A stretch of DNA of 64,000 bases from the NCBI RefSeq assembly GCF_007993935.1, contig NZ_VITY01000009.1, forward strand, positions 62,001 through 126,000, written 5' to 3'. The notes beneath the pieces are model-generated. The model saw only the letters and a list, made by a program, of their open reading frames with translations. It was not told where the DNA came from and ran no database searches. How positions within the stretch are numbered: the stretch's first letter is position 1; each line of letters begins with the position of its first letter. Position numbers and translations under genes: made by a program. Positions 1-7,975 of the stretch are shown here, one piece after another. The DNA comes from Bradyrhizobium macuxiense (GTDB lineage Bacteria > Pseudomonadota > Alphaproteobacteria > Rhizobiales > Xanthobacteraceae).

Positions 1-432
1 CATCGCCATCGCGCCGCCGTTGGAGATGCCGGTGACGTAGATGCGCTTCGGGTCGGCGATCCCGTCGCCCACGAGCTTTGCGATCAACTGCGAGATGAAG
101 GCGACGTCGTCGGTGCCCTCAGGCGGCGGATTGCCGGCGCGCCGCCTGGAAGGCCGGGAGTCGGCCCAGGCGTGGTTCAATCCATCGGGATAGGCCACGG
201 CAAAGCCATCGCGCTTGGCGATCAGCGGCCACGACGTCCGCGTGAGCATGTCGGCGCTGCTCTGGGTCTTGCCGTGCAGCACGATGACAAGCGGCGCGGG
301 CCTGGTTGCCGGAGCCTGCAGCACGAATGTTCGCGTCGTGCCGTTGACGAGGAGCGAATCCGCCGCCGCCGGCGCAACGCCAAGTGCGAGGACGCCGGCC
401 AGAGTCAGTATGCCGATTGGATGCCGTCGCAT
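1..432 (-). CDS. Secreted PHB-depolymerase/feruloyl-esterase-like hydrolase, C-terminal part off the window
   Basis: The first 144 codons are present and the gene runs off the left edge. The ATG at 432 opens a clear signal peptide (MRRHPIG, a hydrophobic stretch, then APAAA), so the enzyme should be exported. The mature part has the oxyanion-type VLHG motif near residue 52 and the nucleophile elbow GISNGG near residue 136. The alpha/beta-hydrolase spacing and the DDVAFI element match the LpqC/PHB depolymerase esterase family (COG3509). These enzymes cleave polyester or feruloyl ester bonds; the substrate cannot be told from this fragment. The acid and His of the triad lie outside the window. 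Confidence 0.8.
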   Translation of the reverse strand, partial: MRRHPIGILTLAGVLALGVAPAAADSLLVNGTTRTFVLQAPATRPAPLVIVLHGKTQSSADMLTRTSWPLIAKRDGFAVAYPDGLNHAWADSRPSRRRAGNPPPEGTDDVAFISQLIAKLVGDGIADPKRIYVTGISNGGAMAM

Positions 433-518
433 CGCCGAACAAGCCCGCCCCTGCCGCGGCGATTGCAGCATGCCTGTGCGACGTGTTCAACCGGTCCGGC
501 CGGGGCGTGGCTTCACGA

Positions 519-1982
519 TCAAGCTGGCGCTTTCACCGCGCCCGCCCAGCGCGCGAACAGCGCCACCTGTTCGGCCGGCCAGGCGCCGTCGCACGGCATG
601 GTGCCGGCCTCCAGGCGGGCGAGGATCTGCCGGCTGTGCCGGGCGACGTCCTCCTCCTTCCAGAGATCGAAGGCGAACAGCATCGAGCTGCGATCCATCG
701 GCCGGAACAGCGGCCGGATATGCTGCTCGAACTGCACCGCCTCATCCGGACCGGGCCACGCGACGCCGGTTTCGCTCACGGCCTGCGCATCGTCCGCGAT
801 TGCGGATGGGCGTGCCGCGGGTGTCGCGTTGCAGACCCACCACCAGCGCGGCACCGGCATGTTCGGCGGCGGCTTCGCGTCGGCGCCGGAGTTCTCCACC
901 GCGATCCGCGAGCCCCATTCGATATAGGCGACGAAGGCGGCGCGGAATTCCGGATCGGACGGCAGTCCGGCATCGTCGGCGCTCTGCACCATGTAGGTGG
1001 CCCACAGCGCGCGCTGCTCCGGCCGGATCTCCTTGCCGATGTGCTGCGACACCATCCGCCGATAGCCACCATAGCGCTCTGTATAGAGCCGCGGACCGCC
1101 GAACACCTCGCTGAGCCAGGCCGCCACCCGTTCCGGATGATCCGGCGACATCTCGGCGAACAGCGGAGAGAGCAGCGGGTCCTCCGGCACGTAGCGGCTG
1201 TAGAAGATCCGCGTCATGTCGAGCAGCGCCGGATAGCCGCCGGCCCATTCGAACAATGTCGGCTCGCGCAAGGGATCGGGGACCGGGTCGTGAAACCCGA
1301 CGTTCCAGTGCATCCCGCTGCAGAACGGCTTGTTCAGCGACGAGCCGCAGCGGCACAGGCTGGCATGTTCCTGAGACGCACCCGCGTTCTGTGCGACCGG
1401 CGTGCCGCCTTCGTCGACCAGTTCTACGCGGCCGGTGACGCGATACGGGCCGTCCTTCGATATTTCGATCTGTGGCGGCCGGCTGGTATCGGACAGATCG
1501 GCGTCGCGCTCCGGGCCGATGCCGATGCCGAGTGCGCCCGACGGGCATCTGCGCACCGCATTGATGAGATCGTCGAGGCGCGCGCCGCTCGGCGCAACGA
1601 ACGGCTCCTCGCCAAGATGGAACACCGAGTTGAGGCGGTCGGTGCAGAAGGCTGAATGCGCGCAGGTGCCGCGGTTATCGAACACGAACGCCTGCTGCCC
1701 GGCATAGACCTCGAGCTTGTCGGGCACGCGCCGCGGATCCCTGGCGTCGGTGAAGCCGCGCGCGACGTGACTGTCGTCGCAGAACGGCTTGGTCTGCGAT
1801 TGTCCGCAGCGGCACAGCCGCACCGGCGCCTCGGCTGCAACCGGCACACCGAGATGATCGACGATCGCAATGCCGGGCTCGAGTTCGTAGGGCCCGCTGC
1901 GTCTGACGACGATGCGCTTGCGCTTGTGTCGCTCGACGTTTGGACTTTGGTTTGGACCTTGGGCGGAATTGTCGTCTGTCAT
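519..1982 (-). CDS. CDGSH / divergent 4Fe-4S / CDGSH / group II truncated haemoglobin fusion protein
   Basis: A 487-residue mosaic. The first CDGSH-type iron-sulfur site has C57, C59, C68 and H72. A divergent single-cluster 4Fe-4S segment (Fer4_19 type) follows with C107, C113 and a CPSGAL motif at C146. The second CDGSH site has C210, C212, C221 and H225. A group II truncated haemoglobin domain spans about 245-365, with a likely proximal His at 314 and the conserved G8 Trp at 328. The tail (about 414-487) is an unnamed domain with FRPMDR and MPCDGAWP motifs. The protein is cytoplasmic and predicted to bind haem plus up to three Fe-S clusters, suggesting electron transfer or NO/O2 chemistry. 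The function is unknown. The ATG at 1982 was chosen; a TTG at 1991 with an AGGGA element just upstream is the alternative. Confidence 0.85.
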   Translation of the reverse strand: MTDDNSAQGPNQSPNVERHKRKRIVVRRSGPYELEPGIAIVDHLGVPVAAEAPVRLCRCGQSQTKPFCDDSHVARGFTDARDPRRVPDKLEVYAGQQAFVFDNRGTCAHSAFCTDRLNSVFHLGEEPFVAPSGARLDDLINAVRRCPSGALGIGIGPERDADLSDTSRPPQIEISKDGPYRVTGRVELVDEGGTPVAQNAGASQEHASLCRCGSSLNKPFCSGMHWNVGFHDPVPDPLREPTLFEWAGGYPALLDMTRIFYSRYVPEDPLLSPLFAEMSPDHPERVAAWLSEVFGGPRLYTERYGGYRRMVSQHIGKEIRPEQRALWATYMVQSADDAGLPSDPEFRAAFVAYIEWGSRIAVENSGADAKPPPNMPVPRWWWVCNATPAARPSAIADDAQAVSETGVAWPGPDEAVQFEQHIRPLFRPMDRSSMLFAFDLWKEEDVARHSRQILARLEAGTMPCDGAWPAEQVALFARWAGAVKAPA

Positions 1983-2087
1983 ACCTTGCAATGATCCCTA
2001 AGCTCGCCCAACCCGTGCGAAGCGTGCTTAGATGGATCGATGGCGGCGCTCAACGAACCAGATGGAAAGTGCCGCGGGAGAGTTGCG

Positions 2088-2435
2088 ATGATCCGCAAGA
2101 CCAAGCGCAAATATGGTTGCCCGGTCGAGTTCTCGATCGATCAGCTCAGCGGCAAATGGAAGACCGTGATCCTGAGCCGGCTGAAGGTCCGGCCGATGCG
2201 CTATGGCGAACTCCGCCATGACATCCCGCAGCTCAGCGACAAGGTGTTGACCGAGCGGCTGCGCGACCTCTGCAATTCAGGCTTCGTCAAGCAGGAGCGC
2301 GGCGGCGGCTCCTCGCGCTACTGCCTGACCAAGCGCGGCGAGATGCTGAAGCCGATGCTGCAGGCACTTTACGACTGGGGCGAAGCCAACGCCGACACGT
2401 TCGGCGTGCGGTTCGCGAGCGCGGAGGCGGAGTAG
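2088..2435 (+). CDS. HxlR-family winged-helix transcriptional regulator
   Basis: A 115-residue regulator with the HxlR layout: an N-terminal Cys (C11 in KYGCPVE), the GKWK motif, RYGELRHDIP, then the recognition helix LSDKVLTERLRDL. HxlR proteins often sense electrophiles or redox change through this Cys. The ATG at 2088 was chosen because GGGAGAG lies five bases upstream; an ATG at 2040 would add 16 residues and has poorer support. The gene is divergent from the CDGSH-globin gene (about 100 bp apart), which makes that gene a plausible target (inference). Its last 28 codons reappear, diverged, at 6988-7071. Confidence 0.85.
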   Translation: MIRKTKRKYGCPVEFSIDQLSGKWKTVILSRLKVRPMRYGELRHDIPQLSDKVLTERLRDLCNSGFVKQERGGGSSRYCLTKRGEMLKPMLQALYDWGEANADTFGVRFASAEAE

Positions 2436-2587
2436 GACATGGACTGGTGAATCTTCGTCGATGCCCGGTTCAAGATGACGCCGACCTCCTTTGCGCAACC
2501 GCAGCGCATGTCGCGATGGGCCAAGTGCGGAACTATCCAGTTGGGTAACGCGAGTTTGCTTCGCTGACAATAGCTGACGTCAGCAGA

Positions 2588-3487
2588 TCATCTGCGCCGG
2601 TACCGCAGCGTGTCGACCAACAAGGCGAAAGCCGGCGAAGGCTGGCGGCGGCTTGGATAGTAGAGGTGGTAGCCGGAGAACGGCGGACACCAATCCGAGA
2701 GTACCCTCACCAGCTCGCCTCTGGAAACGTAGGGCTGCACATGGCCTTCGGTCAGGTAGGCCAGGCCGAAACCTTTGAGCGCACCCTCCAGGAGGAGGCT
2801 CGCGCTATTGAACACAAGCTGTCCCTCGACGCGAACGTTGAGTTCTCTCCCATCCTTTTCGAACTCCCATGCGTAGAGGCTGCCACCGTGCGTCGGTAGG
2901 CGAAGGTTGAGGCAATTGTGGTTCGTGAGATCCTGCGGCGTCTTCGGCCGCTTGCGCTCGGCGAAATAGGAGGGCGAGCCGACGACGGCCATCCGGAGGT
3001 CCGGTCCGACCCTCACGGCGATCATGTCCTTGGCGACCAATTCGCCTGGACGGATACCGGCATCGTACTGGGCGGCCACGATATTCGTCAGACCGTAGTC
3101 GATCAGGGTTTCGACGTTGATGTCCGGGTACTTCGGAAGGATCCTCGAGAGCGCAGGCATGAGAATGGCCTGGACGGCATATTCCGTCGCAGTGATCCGG
3201 ATCGTGCCCGCCGGCTTCTCTCTCAATTCACCGAGTGCCGCGAGTTCGACGTCTATGTCGGCGAATTTCGGGCCGATCTTCTGGAACAATCGCTCTCCGG
3301 CTTGCGTCGGCGTCACGCTGCGGGTCGTACGGTTCAGCAATCTGACGCCGAGGCGCTCTTCCAGATTTCTTATGATCTGGCTGAGCGCGGATTGCGTCAT
3401 GCCGAACTTCGCGGCGGCGCGCGTGAAACTGCGCTCCCTCGCCACGGCGAGGAAAGCGAGGAGGTCGCTCGCGTCTTCCCGTTGCAT
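2588..3487 (-). CDS. LysR-family transcriptional regulator
   Basis: A 299-residue LysR protein. The N-terminal winged helix shows the usual FTRAAAKFGMTQSALSQ helix-turn-helix and the RLLNRTTRS wing. A substrate-binding domain with a periplasmic-binding-protein fold follows. The subgroup resembles regulators whose effector domain ends in a YPSRRQ/SPAFALLVD tail (CrgA/PecT-like group). It is divergent from the MFS-CMD-tautomerase-cupin operon, with 250 bp between them, so it most likely controls that operon. The effector is unknown. Confidence 0.88.
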   Translation of the reverse strand: MQREDASDLLAFLAVARERSFTRAAAKFGMTQSALSQIIRNLEERLGVRLLNRTTRSVTPTQAGERLFQKIGPKFADIDVELAALGELREKPAGTIRITATEYAVQAILMPALSRILPKYPDINVETLIDYGLTNIVAAQYDAGIRPGELVAKDMIAVRVGPDLRMAVVGSPSYFAERKRPKTPQDLTNHNCLNLRLPTHGGSLYAWEFEKDGRELNVRVEGQLVFNSASLLLEGALKGFGLAYLTEGHVQPYVSRGELVRVLSDWCPPFSGYHLYYPSRRQPSPAFALLVDTLRYRRR

Positions 3488-3604
3488 TGATAAGTCTGCC
3501 TAATGACTACATTCGAAATCTATCACCTAATCCCGGGAGATCGAAGGGCTTAGGTTCGGACCAGCCATCGGGGCATTGCTGCTCCGACAGGAGGGCGAGC
3601 ACCG

Positions 3605-3748
3605 ATGATCGAGGAAATCAGGACGAATGGTCTCGGCTCGCTCGTTTCGCGCGGCGGTCGCGCGCCAAATGAGCCAGTCCGTGGCAGTGGACATCAGCGA
3701 GATCCGTTACCAGCCAACGAGGCAGGAACTGTGAAGTCATGTCGATAA
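3605..3748 (+). CDS. Possible 47-residue upstream ORF leading into the MFS gene
   Basis: ATG at 3605 is preceded by a near-perfect ribosome binding site (AGGAGGG at 3589-3595, nine bases upstream). The reading frame runs 47 codons and ends in TAA overlapping the first bases of the MFS gene. No family is recognised. It could be a leader ORF that couples translation to the exporter, or a decayed remnant. The strong ribosome binding site is the only real support; the rest of the LysR-to-MFS gap holds nothing else I can name. Confidence 0.3.
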   Translation: MIEEIRTNGLGSLVSRGGRAPNEPVRGSGHQRDPLPANEAGTVKSCR

Positions 3749-4947
3749 CCGCCATGCAAGAGCCAGTCGCCGCCCCTCGCATCGCAGCCGCATTGCTGCC
3801 GATCATGGGCGTGGTCTTCGTTGCCTTTCTCGTCATCGGCGTGGCGATGCCCGTTCTGCCCCTTCACGTGCACGATGGGTTGGGTCTCGGAACGTTCGTG
3901 GTGGGCCTTGTCGCCGGCAGTCAGTTCGCCGCATCGTTGATATCGCGACCGTGGGCAGGTCACTATTCGGATGGTCACGGAGCGAAGCGCGGCGTGATCG
4001 CAGGCCTCCTGGCAGCCACAGCCGCGGGACTACTCTATCTGCTATCGCTCGGCTTCAGCGGGTCTCCGCGGACGTCGGTGGCGATCCTCCTGTTGGGGCG
4101 CGCGTTGCTCGGCGGAGCCGAGAGCTTCATTATCACTGCGGCAGTGAGTTGGGGATTGGCGCTCGCAGATTCTCGGAGCCCGGGAAGGGTCATCGCCTGG
4201 GTGGGCTCGGCGATGTTCGCGGCCTTCGCGATCGGCGCGCCTGCTGGATCCGCACTTTATGCAGCCTACGGCTTTGCGGCGATCGCATTGGCCACAGCGG
4301 CGGCTCCGCTGGCGACCCTGCTGCTTGTCGCATCGCTTCCTGCGGTCGCTCCCGTGCAGCATGGGCGCTCCTCGTTCGCCGCGGTTGTCGGCGTCGTCTG
4401 GGTGCCGGGCTTCGGATCGGCCCTCGGCAGCGTCGGCTTCGGCGCGGTGACCACGTTCGTCGCCTTGCTGTTTGCGATCCGAGGGTGGCCCAACGGATGG
4501 CTCGCCTACACGGCCTACGCCGTCGCCTTCATTCTGGCGCGGGTATTCTTCAGCCACTTGGCCGACGCGATCGGCGGCGCGAAGGTCGCTCTGGTCTGCG
4601 CACTGATCGAAGCCGCCGGCCAGGCGCTGATCTGGTTGGCCGTCCGACCCGAGATGGCGCTCGTCGGCGCCGCGCTCACCGGGTTCGGCTTCTCGCTGGT
4701 CTATCCCGGCTTCGCCGTCGAAGCGGTTCGCCGCGTTCCGGCACAGAGCCGCGGCCTGGCCATGGGCGCCTACACCGCTTTTCTCGATCTGGCTCAGGGG
4801 GTCGCCAGCCCCGCGCTCGGATTGATCGCGACCGGAGCGAGGCTGAACGTTCTATTTCTGGCCAGCGCCGCCACCGTTCTCTGCGCCGCGCTCGTCGCCT
4901 GGTGGCTGATCGTGAACCCGGTCGCCGTTGAGGGAAGCCCGCAATGA
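3739..4947 (+). CDS. MFS exporter, YhhS/AraJ-like
   Basis: A 402-residue integral membrane protein with about 12 hydrophobic segments. The loop between TM2 and TM3 holds the MFS signature-like SRPWAGHYSDGHGAKRG. It resembles the YhhS/YfcJ drug or sugar efflux branch and probably exports a small organic compound by proton antiport at the inner membrane. It is the first full gene of a six-cistron cluster. The last gene codons overlap the start of the next (ATGA at 4944-4947), which indicates translational coupling. The divergent LysR gene is the likely regulator. Confidence 0.85.
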   Translation: MSITAMQEPVAAPRIAAALLPIMGVVFVAFLVIGVAMPVLPLHVHDGLGLGTFVVGLVAGSQFAASLISRPWAGHYSDGHGAKRGVIAGLLAATAAGLLYLLSLGFSGSPRTSVAILLLGRALLGGAESFIITAAVSWGLALADSRSPGRVIAWVGSAMFAAFAIGAPAGSALYAAYGFAAIALATAAAPLATLLLVASLPAVAPVQHGRSSFAAVVGVVWVPGFGSALGSVGFGAVTTFVALLFAIRGWPNGWLAYTAYAVAFILARVFFSHLADAIGGAKVALVCALIEAAGQALIWLAVRPEMALVGAALTGFGFSLVYPGFAVEAVRRVPAQSRGLAMGAYTAFLDLAQGVASPALGLIATGARLNVLFLASAATVLCAALVAWWLIVNPVAVEGSPQ

Positions 4948-5726
4948 GGATGCTCGCAGCAGCCTTGTTCTCGCTCTGCCTGATCGCAGGTGCTGCCGTC
5001 GCGGAGCAGACCACCATCGAAGGAGCAAATCCCATGTCCCAATCGAAAGACGTTCACCTCGTCGCGCCGGCGCTGGCGAAGTACGCGCATGATGTCGTTC
5101 TGGGCGATCTCTGGAAGCGGCCCGGTCTCTCGCGTCGCGACCGCAGCATCGTTACTATCTCTGCGCTCATCGCTCGCGACCAGACCGTCGAACTGCGATA
5201 CTATCTCGGTCTTGCGCTCGACAGCGGCGTGACGCCGGCCGAGATCTCCGAGATCATCACGCATTTGGCGTTCTACACCGGTTGGGCCAACGCAATGGAT
5301 GCGATCCCGGCGGCAAAGGACGTCTTCACGGGCCGCAACATCGGCGTGGACCAGCTCCCGGCGGTCTCGGGACCGCAGCTTCCGCTCGACGAGGTCGCGG
5401 AGAAGCAACGCGCGACGCGTGTCGGAGAGCAGTTCGGCCAGATTGCGCCGAGCCTCGTCCAATACACGACCGACGTGCTCTTTCGGGATCTCTGGCTGAG
5501 ACCGGATCTTGCGCCTCGGGACCGGAGCCTGGTCACAGTCAGTGCTCTCGTCGCGACGGGACAGGTTGCCCAGATCACCTACCACTTGAACCGGGCGATG
5601 GATAACGGATTGACCCGGGACGAGGCCGGCGAGGTGCTCGGTCAACTCGCGTTCTACGCCGGCTGGCCCAACGCGTTCTCCGCGGCGCCGATCATCAAGG
5701 ATGTCATCGAAAAGCGCCAGCGCTGA
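4944..5726 (+). CDS. Exported tandem carboxymuconolactone-decarboxylase-like protein
   Basis: A 260-residue protein with a signal peptide (LFSLCLIAGAAVAEQ). It has two AhpD/CMD-like halves: RDRSIVTISALIA...HLAFYTGWANAMDA near 64-120, and RDRSLVTVSALVA...QLAFYAGWPNAFSA near 195-250. Neither half has the CxxC of AhpD, so a peroxidase role is unlikely. Members act as decarboxylases/lactonases or have unknown functions. It overlaps the MFS stop by four bases and the tautomerase starts ten bases after its stop. The export signal is uncommon for a CMD protein; an internal ATG (MSQSKD, about 5035) would give a cytoplasmic form. Confidence 0.85.
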   Translation: MRMLAAALFSLCLIAGAAVAEQTTIEGANPMSQSKDVHLVAPALAKYAHDVVLGDLWKRPGLSRRDRSIVTISALIARDQTVELRYYLGLALDSGVTPAEISEIITHLAFYTGWANAMDAIPAAKDVFTGRNIGVDQLPAVSGPQLPLDEVAEKQRATRVGEQFGQIAPSLVQYTTDVLFRDLWLRPDLAPRDRSLVTVSALVATGQVAQITYHLNRAMDNGLTRDEAGEVLGQLAFYAGWPNAFSAAPIIKDVIEKRQR

Positions 5727-5736
5727 AGGAGACGCC

Positions 5737-5967
5737 ATGCCGCATGTCGTCGTCAAGCTCTACTCGGGAAAGTCCGAGCGACACAAGCAAGCGCTTGCGC
5801 AAGCGATCATGGATGCGGTGACAAGCACGCTCAATTGCGGCGAAGAATCCGTTTCCGTTGGCATCGAAGACGTGCAGCCGAAAAACTGGACCGAGCAGGT
5901 CTACGGGCCCGACATCATCGGCAAGCCCGACACGATTTACAAGAAACCTGGATACGGCCCGCTCTAG
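5737..5967 (+). CDS. Tautomerase, 4-oxalocrotonate tautomerase family
   Basis: A 76-residue protein that begins Met-Pro-His-Val; the family uses Pro1, exposed after Met removal, as the catalytic base. The length fits the small 4-OT subgroup. The ATG at 5737 was chosen because it puts Pro at position 2 and has GAAGGA six bases upstream. It lies ten bases after the CMD gene and twelve before the cupin gene. The WTEQVYGPDI and KPGYGPL segments match a subgroup often found next to CMD and cupin genes. The physiological substrate is unknown. Confidence 0.88.
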   Translation: MPHVVVKLYSGKSERHKQALAQAIMDAVTSTLNCGEESVSVGIEDVQPKNWTEQVYGPDIIGKPDTIYKKPGYGPL

Positions 5968-5979
5968 GCAGAGCGCACG

Positions 5980-6483
5980 ATGATCACACGCAGAAGAGTG
6001 CTGATGTGCGGCGGCGTCGCCGCTTCGATCGGAGTGCGTAACCCGCTGGCGCTCGCGTCCGAACCAGCAAAGGAGCTTCGCATGGATATCGACATCAAGA
6101 GAAACGGGTCTCGGCCTTCGCAGAAAGGCTCTCAGGACTGGTTCACCGGCACAGTACGCGTGGATCCGCTGTTCCAGGCGCCCGACCCGGCCCGCACCGG
6201 CGCCGGTCAGGTCACGTTCGAACCCGGGGCCCGCACCGCGTGGCACACCCATCCGCTCGGGCAGACATTGATCATCACGTCGGGACTCGGTTGGGTGCAG
6301 CGTGAGGGCGGCCCCGTCGAGGAGGTCCGTCCCGGCGACGTGGTGTGGTTTCCGCCCGGACTGAAGCACTGGCACGGCGCGTCGCCCACGACGGCAATGA
6401 CACACATCGCTGTCCAGGAATCCGTCGGAGGCAAGAACGTCGACTGGATGGAGAAGGTCAGCGACGAGCAGTATCGGAAGTGA
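5980..6483 (+). CDS. Exported cupin-domain protein
   Basis: A 167-residue cupin with a twin-arginine-like leader (TRRRVLMCGG). The cupin core shows WHTHPLGQTL and a late PGDVVWFPPGLKHWHG segment, giving the usual His/His/His metal ligands. Small cupins of this group (the former 'carboxymuconolactone decarboxylase' cupins) often travel with CMD and tautomerase genes. An internal ATG at 6082 after an AAGGAGC element would give an unexported form. It sits within the compact operon, 14 bases before the DUF2255 gene. Confidence 0.82.
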   Translation: MITRRRVLMCGGVAASIGVRNPLALASEPAKELRMDIDIKRNGSRPSQKGSQDWFTGTVRVDPLFQAPDPARTGAGQVTFEPGARTAWHTHPLGQTLIITSGLGWVQREGGPVEEVRPGDVVWFPPGLKHWHGASPTTAMTHIAVQESVGGKNVDWMEKVSDEQYRK

Positions 6484-6497
6484 TCGGAGAGACCGGC

Positions 6498-6899
6498 ATG
6501 ACCGCTTGGACACAAGACGAGTTGGGCAAGATCGCCGCTTCGGACGACCTTCGCATCGCGCCTCTCCGCGAGGACGGGCAAACCTGCGGTACGCCGACCT
6601 GGATCTGGTCCGTGGTGGTGGACGGCGCGCTCTATGTACGCGCCTACAACGGCAAGGCCTCCCGTTGGTATCAAGCGGCTAACCGTCAAAGGGCGGGACG
6701 GATCAGTGCCGCCGGCATCACGAAGGACGTGACGTTCGAGCCGATCGAAGGAGCCATCAACGATCGGATCGACGAGGCCTATCGGGTCAAATATCGCGAC
6801 AGTCGCTATCTCGACCCGATGATCGGCGCACGTGCGCGCTCCGCTACGGTCAGAATAGAACCCCGCGGCGGTTCGGAACGAACACGGGCAGGTGGATGA
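6498..6899 (+). CDS. DUF2255-family protein
   Basis: A 133-residue protein that starts at ATG 6498 and has the characteristic GTPTWIWSVVVDGALYVRAY and SRWYQAA segments of DUF2255. The fold resembles small FMN/F420-binding split barrels (inference), and a redox or stress role has been suggested, but no reaction is established. It follows the cupin by 14 bases, and its stop is one base before the next start. It is therefore part of the same transcription unit as the MFS, CMD and tautomerase genes. Confidence 0.8.
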   Translation: MTAWTQDELGKIAASDDLRIAPLREDGQTCGTPTWIWSVVVDGALYVRAYNGKASRWYQAANRQRAGRISAAGITKDVTFEPIEGAINDRIDEAYRVKYRDSRYLDPMIGARARSATVRIEPRGGSERTRAGG

Positions 6900-6900
6900 C

Positions 6901-7071
6901 ATGGACGCCAGGCAATTTCTGATTCTTGGAGTCTCGATGCTGGCGGCGTCCATGATCGGTCCCGTCACCGCTCAAGAAGCGCATCAACCGATGCTGCAGG
7001 CACTCTACGATTGGGGCGAGGCCAACGCCGACACGTTTGGCGTGCGGTTCCTCGGTGCGGAGTTGGAGTAG
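6901..7071 (+). pseudogene. Hybrid ORF: signal peptide of a lost operon gene fused in frame to an HxlR tail
   Basis: The 56-codon frame starts one base after the DUF2255 stop, as the next operon gene should. It encodes a good signal peptide (FLILGVSMLAASMIGPVTAQ). At about residue 30 it switches in frame to PMLQALYDWGEANADTFGVRF, the C-terminal end of an HxlR regulator. The HxlR part (6988-7071) matches 73 of 84 bases of the end of the intact HxlR gene at 2352-2435. I read it as a recombination scar that removed the rest of the secreted-protein gene and the front of a second HxlR gene. Confidence 0.75.
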
Positions 7072-7510
7072 TTCCACTGCGTCATAAGGGTAGCGATCTG
7101 CAGCGGGACCACTTCGTCATTGCGAGCGAAGCGAAGCAATCCATCGCGCCGTAAGCATGGATTGCTTCGTCGCTCGCGCTCCTCGCAATGACGGAGCTGC
7201 ATATCGTCAAGTCTTCTCAGGATGAGCGACGAAATTTATGACGCAATAAGATCAGAGCAAGGTGAGATCAAGCTGCGAGGGACACTTGCGTCATTTCTGA
7301 ATATTAGAAGTATGCTCCTGATTTGCCCGACGTGTCAAGTTCCTCGGTCGAGCGCCGGCCGCCGCCGGCTGCTTTGCATGGGGTTGTTTTCGATATTTTG
7401 GCGTCGTCCCTGCGACGGCGCTGGTGTCGGGAGCGGAGTTCCGCCGGAACAATAAGCAAGGAAAGCTCGTTGTCGCGGGATGTTGGGGGTCATCAACACA
7501 AGGAATACTC
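7072..7510. other. Gene-free stretch after the hybrid ORF
   Basis: No supported gene. The first third holds a palindromic repeat (7115-7193). The rest is relatively AT-rich and has only short, unconvincing reading frames. AAGGAA at 7500-7505 serves the following gene. Confidence 0.5.
7115..7193. repeat. Palindromic repeat, family A (copy 1)
   Basis: The left arm begins CGTCATTGCGAGCGAAGCG and the right arm ends CTCCTCGCAATGACG; the arms also share the inner ATGGATTGCTTCG complement. The same element occurs at 12488-12571 and, with a longer centre, at 25994-26113. It is an intergenic element able to form a long hairpin. Confidence 0.85.
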
Positions 7511-7867
7511 ATGCGCATCCGCATCTCTACGGCGTCGATCATCGTTGCCGCGCTCTCGCTTGGAACTCCTGCTTGGGCGCAAACGCAGGGAACGCAACCG
7601 AACACGCCGCAGGCCGAGTCTGAGCAACCCGCCACGATCAAGACCATACAGGTCGTGGACGTCAAGGAACTGAAACCCGAAGTCCGCTCAAGGGTCGAGG
7701 CCGTCATCGCAAAGGCAAGCGAAGAAGACCTGAAGAGCCTGCGCGGTTCCATCGACGCGTCCACGGAAGCGACATCCGCGCTCAAGGCGAAGGGACTGAG
7801 CTCGGCACAGGTTGTCGCGGTCAATCTCAGCAACGGCATTCTCACGCTGTTCACCAAGGTGGCGTGA
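7511..7867 (+). CDS. Small secreted protein of unknown function
   Basis: A 118-residue protein with a signal peptide ending TPAWA-QTQ. The mature part is Gln/Thr/Pro-rich at first, then a compact alpha-helical segment (VKELKPEVRSRVEAV, EEDLKSLRGSI, then ALKAKGLSSAQVVAVNL). No named family is recognised. The ATG at 7511 was chosen because it has AAGGAA five bases upstream and opens the signal peptide. A strong terminator follows 40 bases after the stop, so it is likely a single-gene transcript. Confidence 0.7.
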   Translation: MRIRISTASIIVAALSLGTPAWAQTQGTQPNTPQAESEQPATIKTIQVVDVKELKPEVRSRVEAVIAKASEEDLKSLRGSIDASTEATSALKAKGLSSAQVVAVNLSNGILTLFTKVA

Positions 7868-7906
7868 GCGCTGGGATAGCTGAAGAAATTCGGACTCAAT
7901 GATGAC

Positions 7907-7941
7907 AGCCCGCCGGTTCAACCCGGCGGGCTCTTTCATTT
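7907..7941 (+). terminator. Rho-independent terminator
   Basis: A ten-base-pair stem AGCCCGCCGG / CCGGCGGGCT (7907-7916 with 7923-7932) has a six-base loop and is followed by CTTTCATTTT. It lies 40 bases after the stop of the small secreted protein gene. Confidence 0.85.
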
Positions 7942-7975
7942 TCGTTTCGCCGTCTCGCCCGTGACGAGGGGGGCC

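Noticed and set aside
2573..2584. Perfect palindrome GCTGACGTCAGC at the LysR 3' end
   Set aside because: It lies just after a stop codon with no gene start near, so an operator role is not supported; it may be chance.
7222..7455. A 77-codon frame in the gap after the hybrid ORF
   Set aside because: No ribosome binding site, no domain, and the composition is not protein-like.
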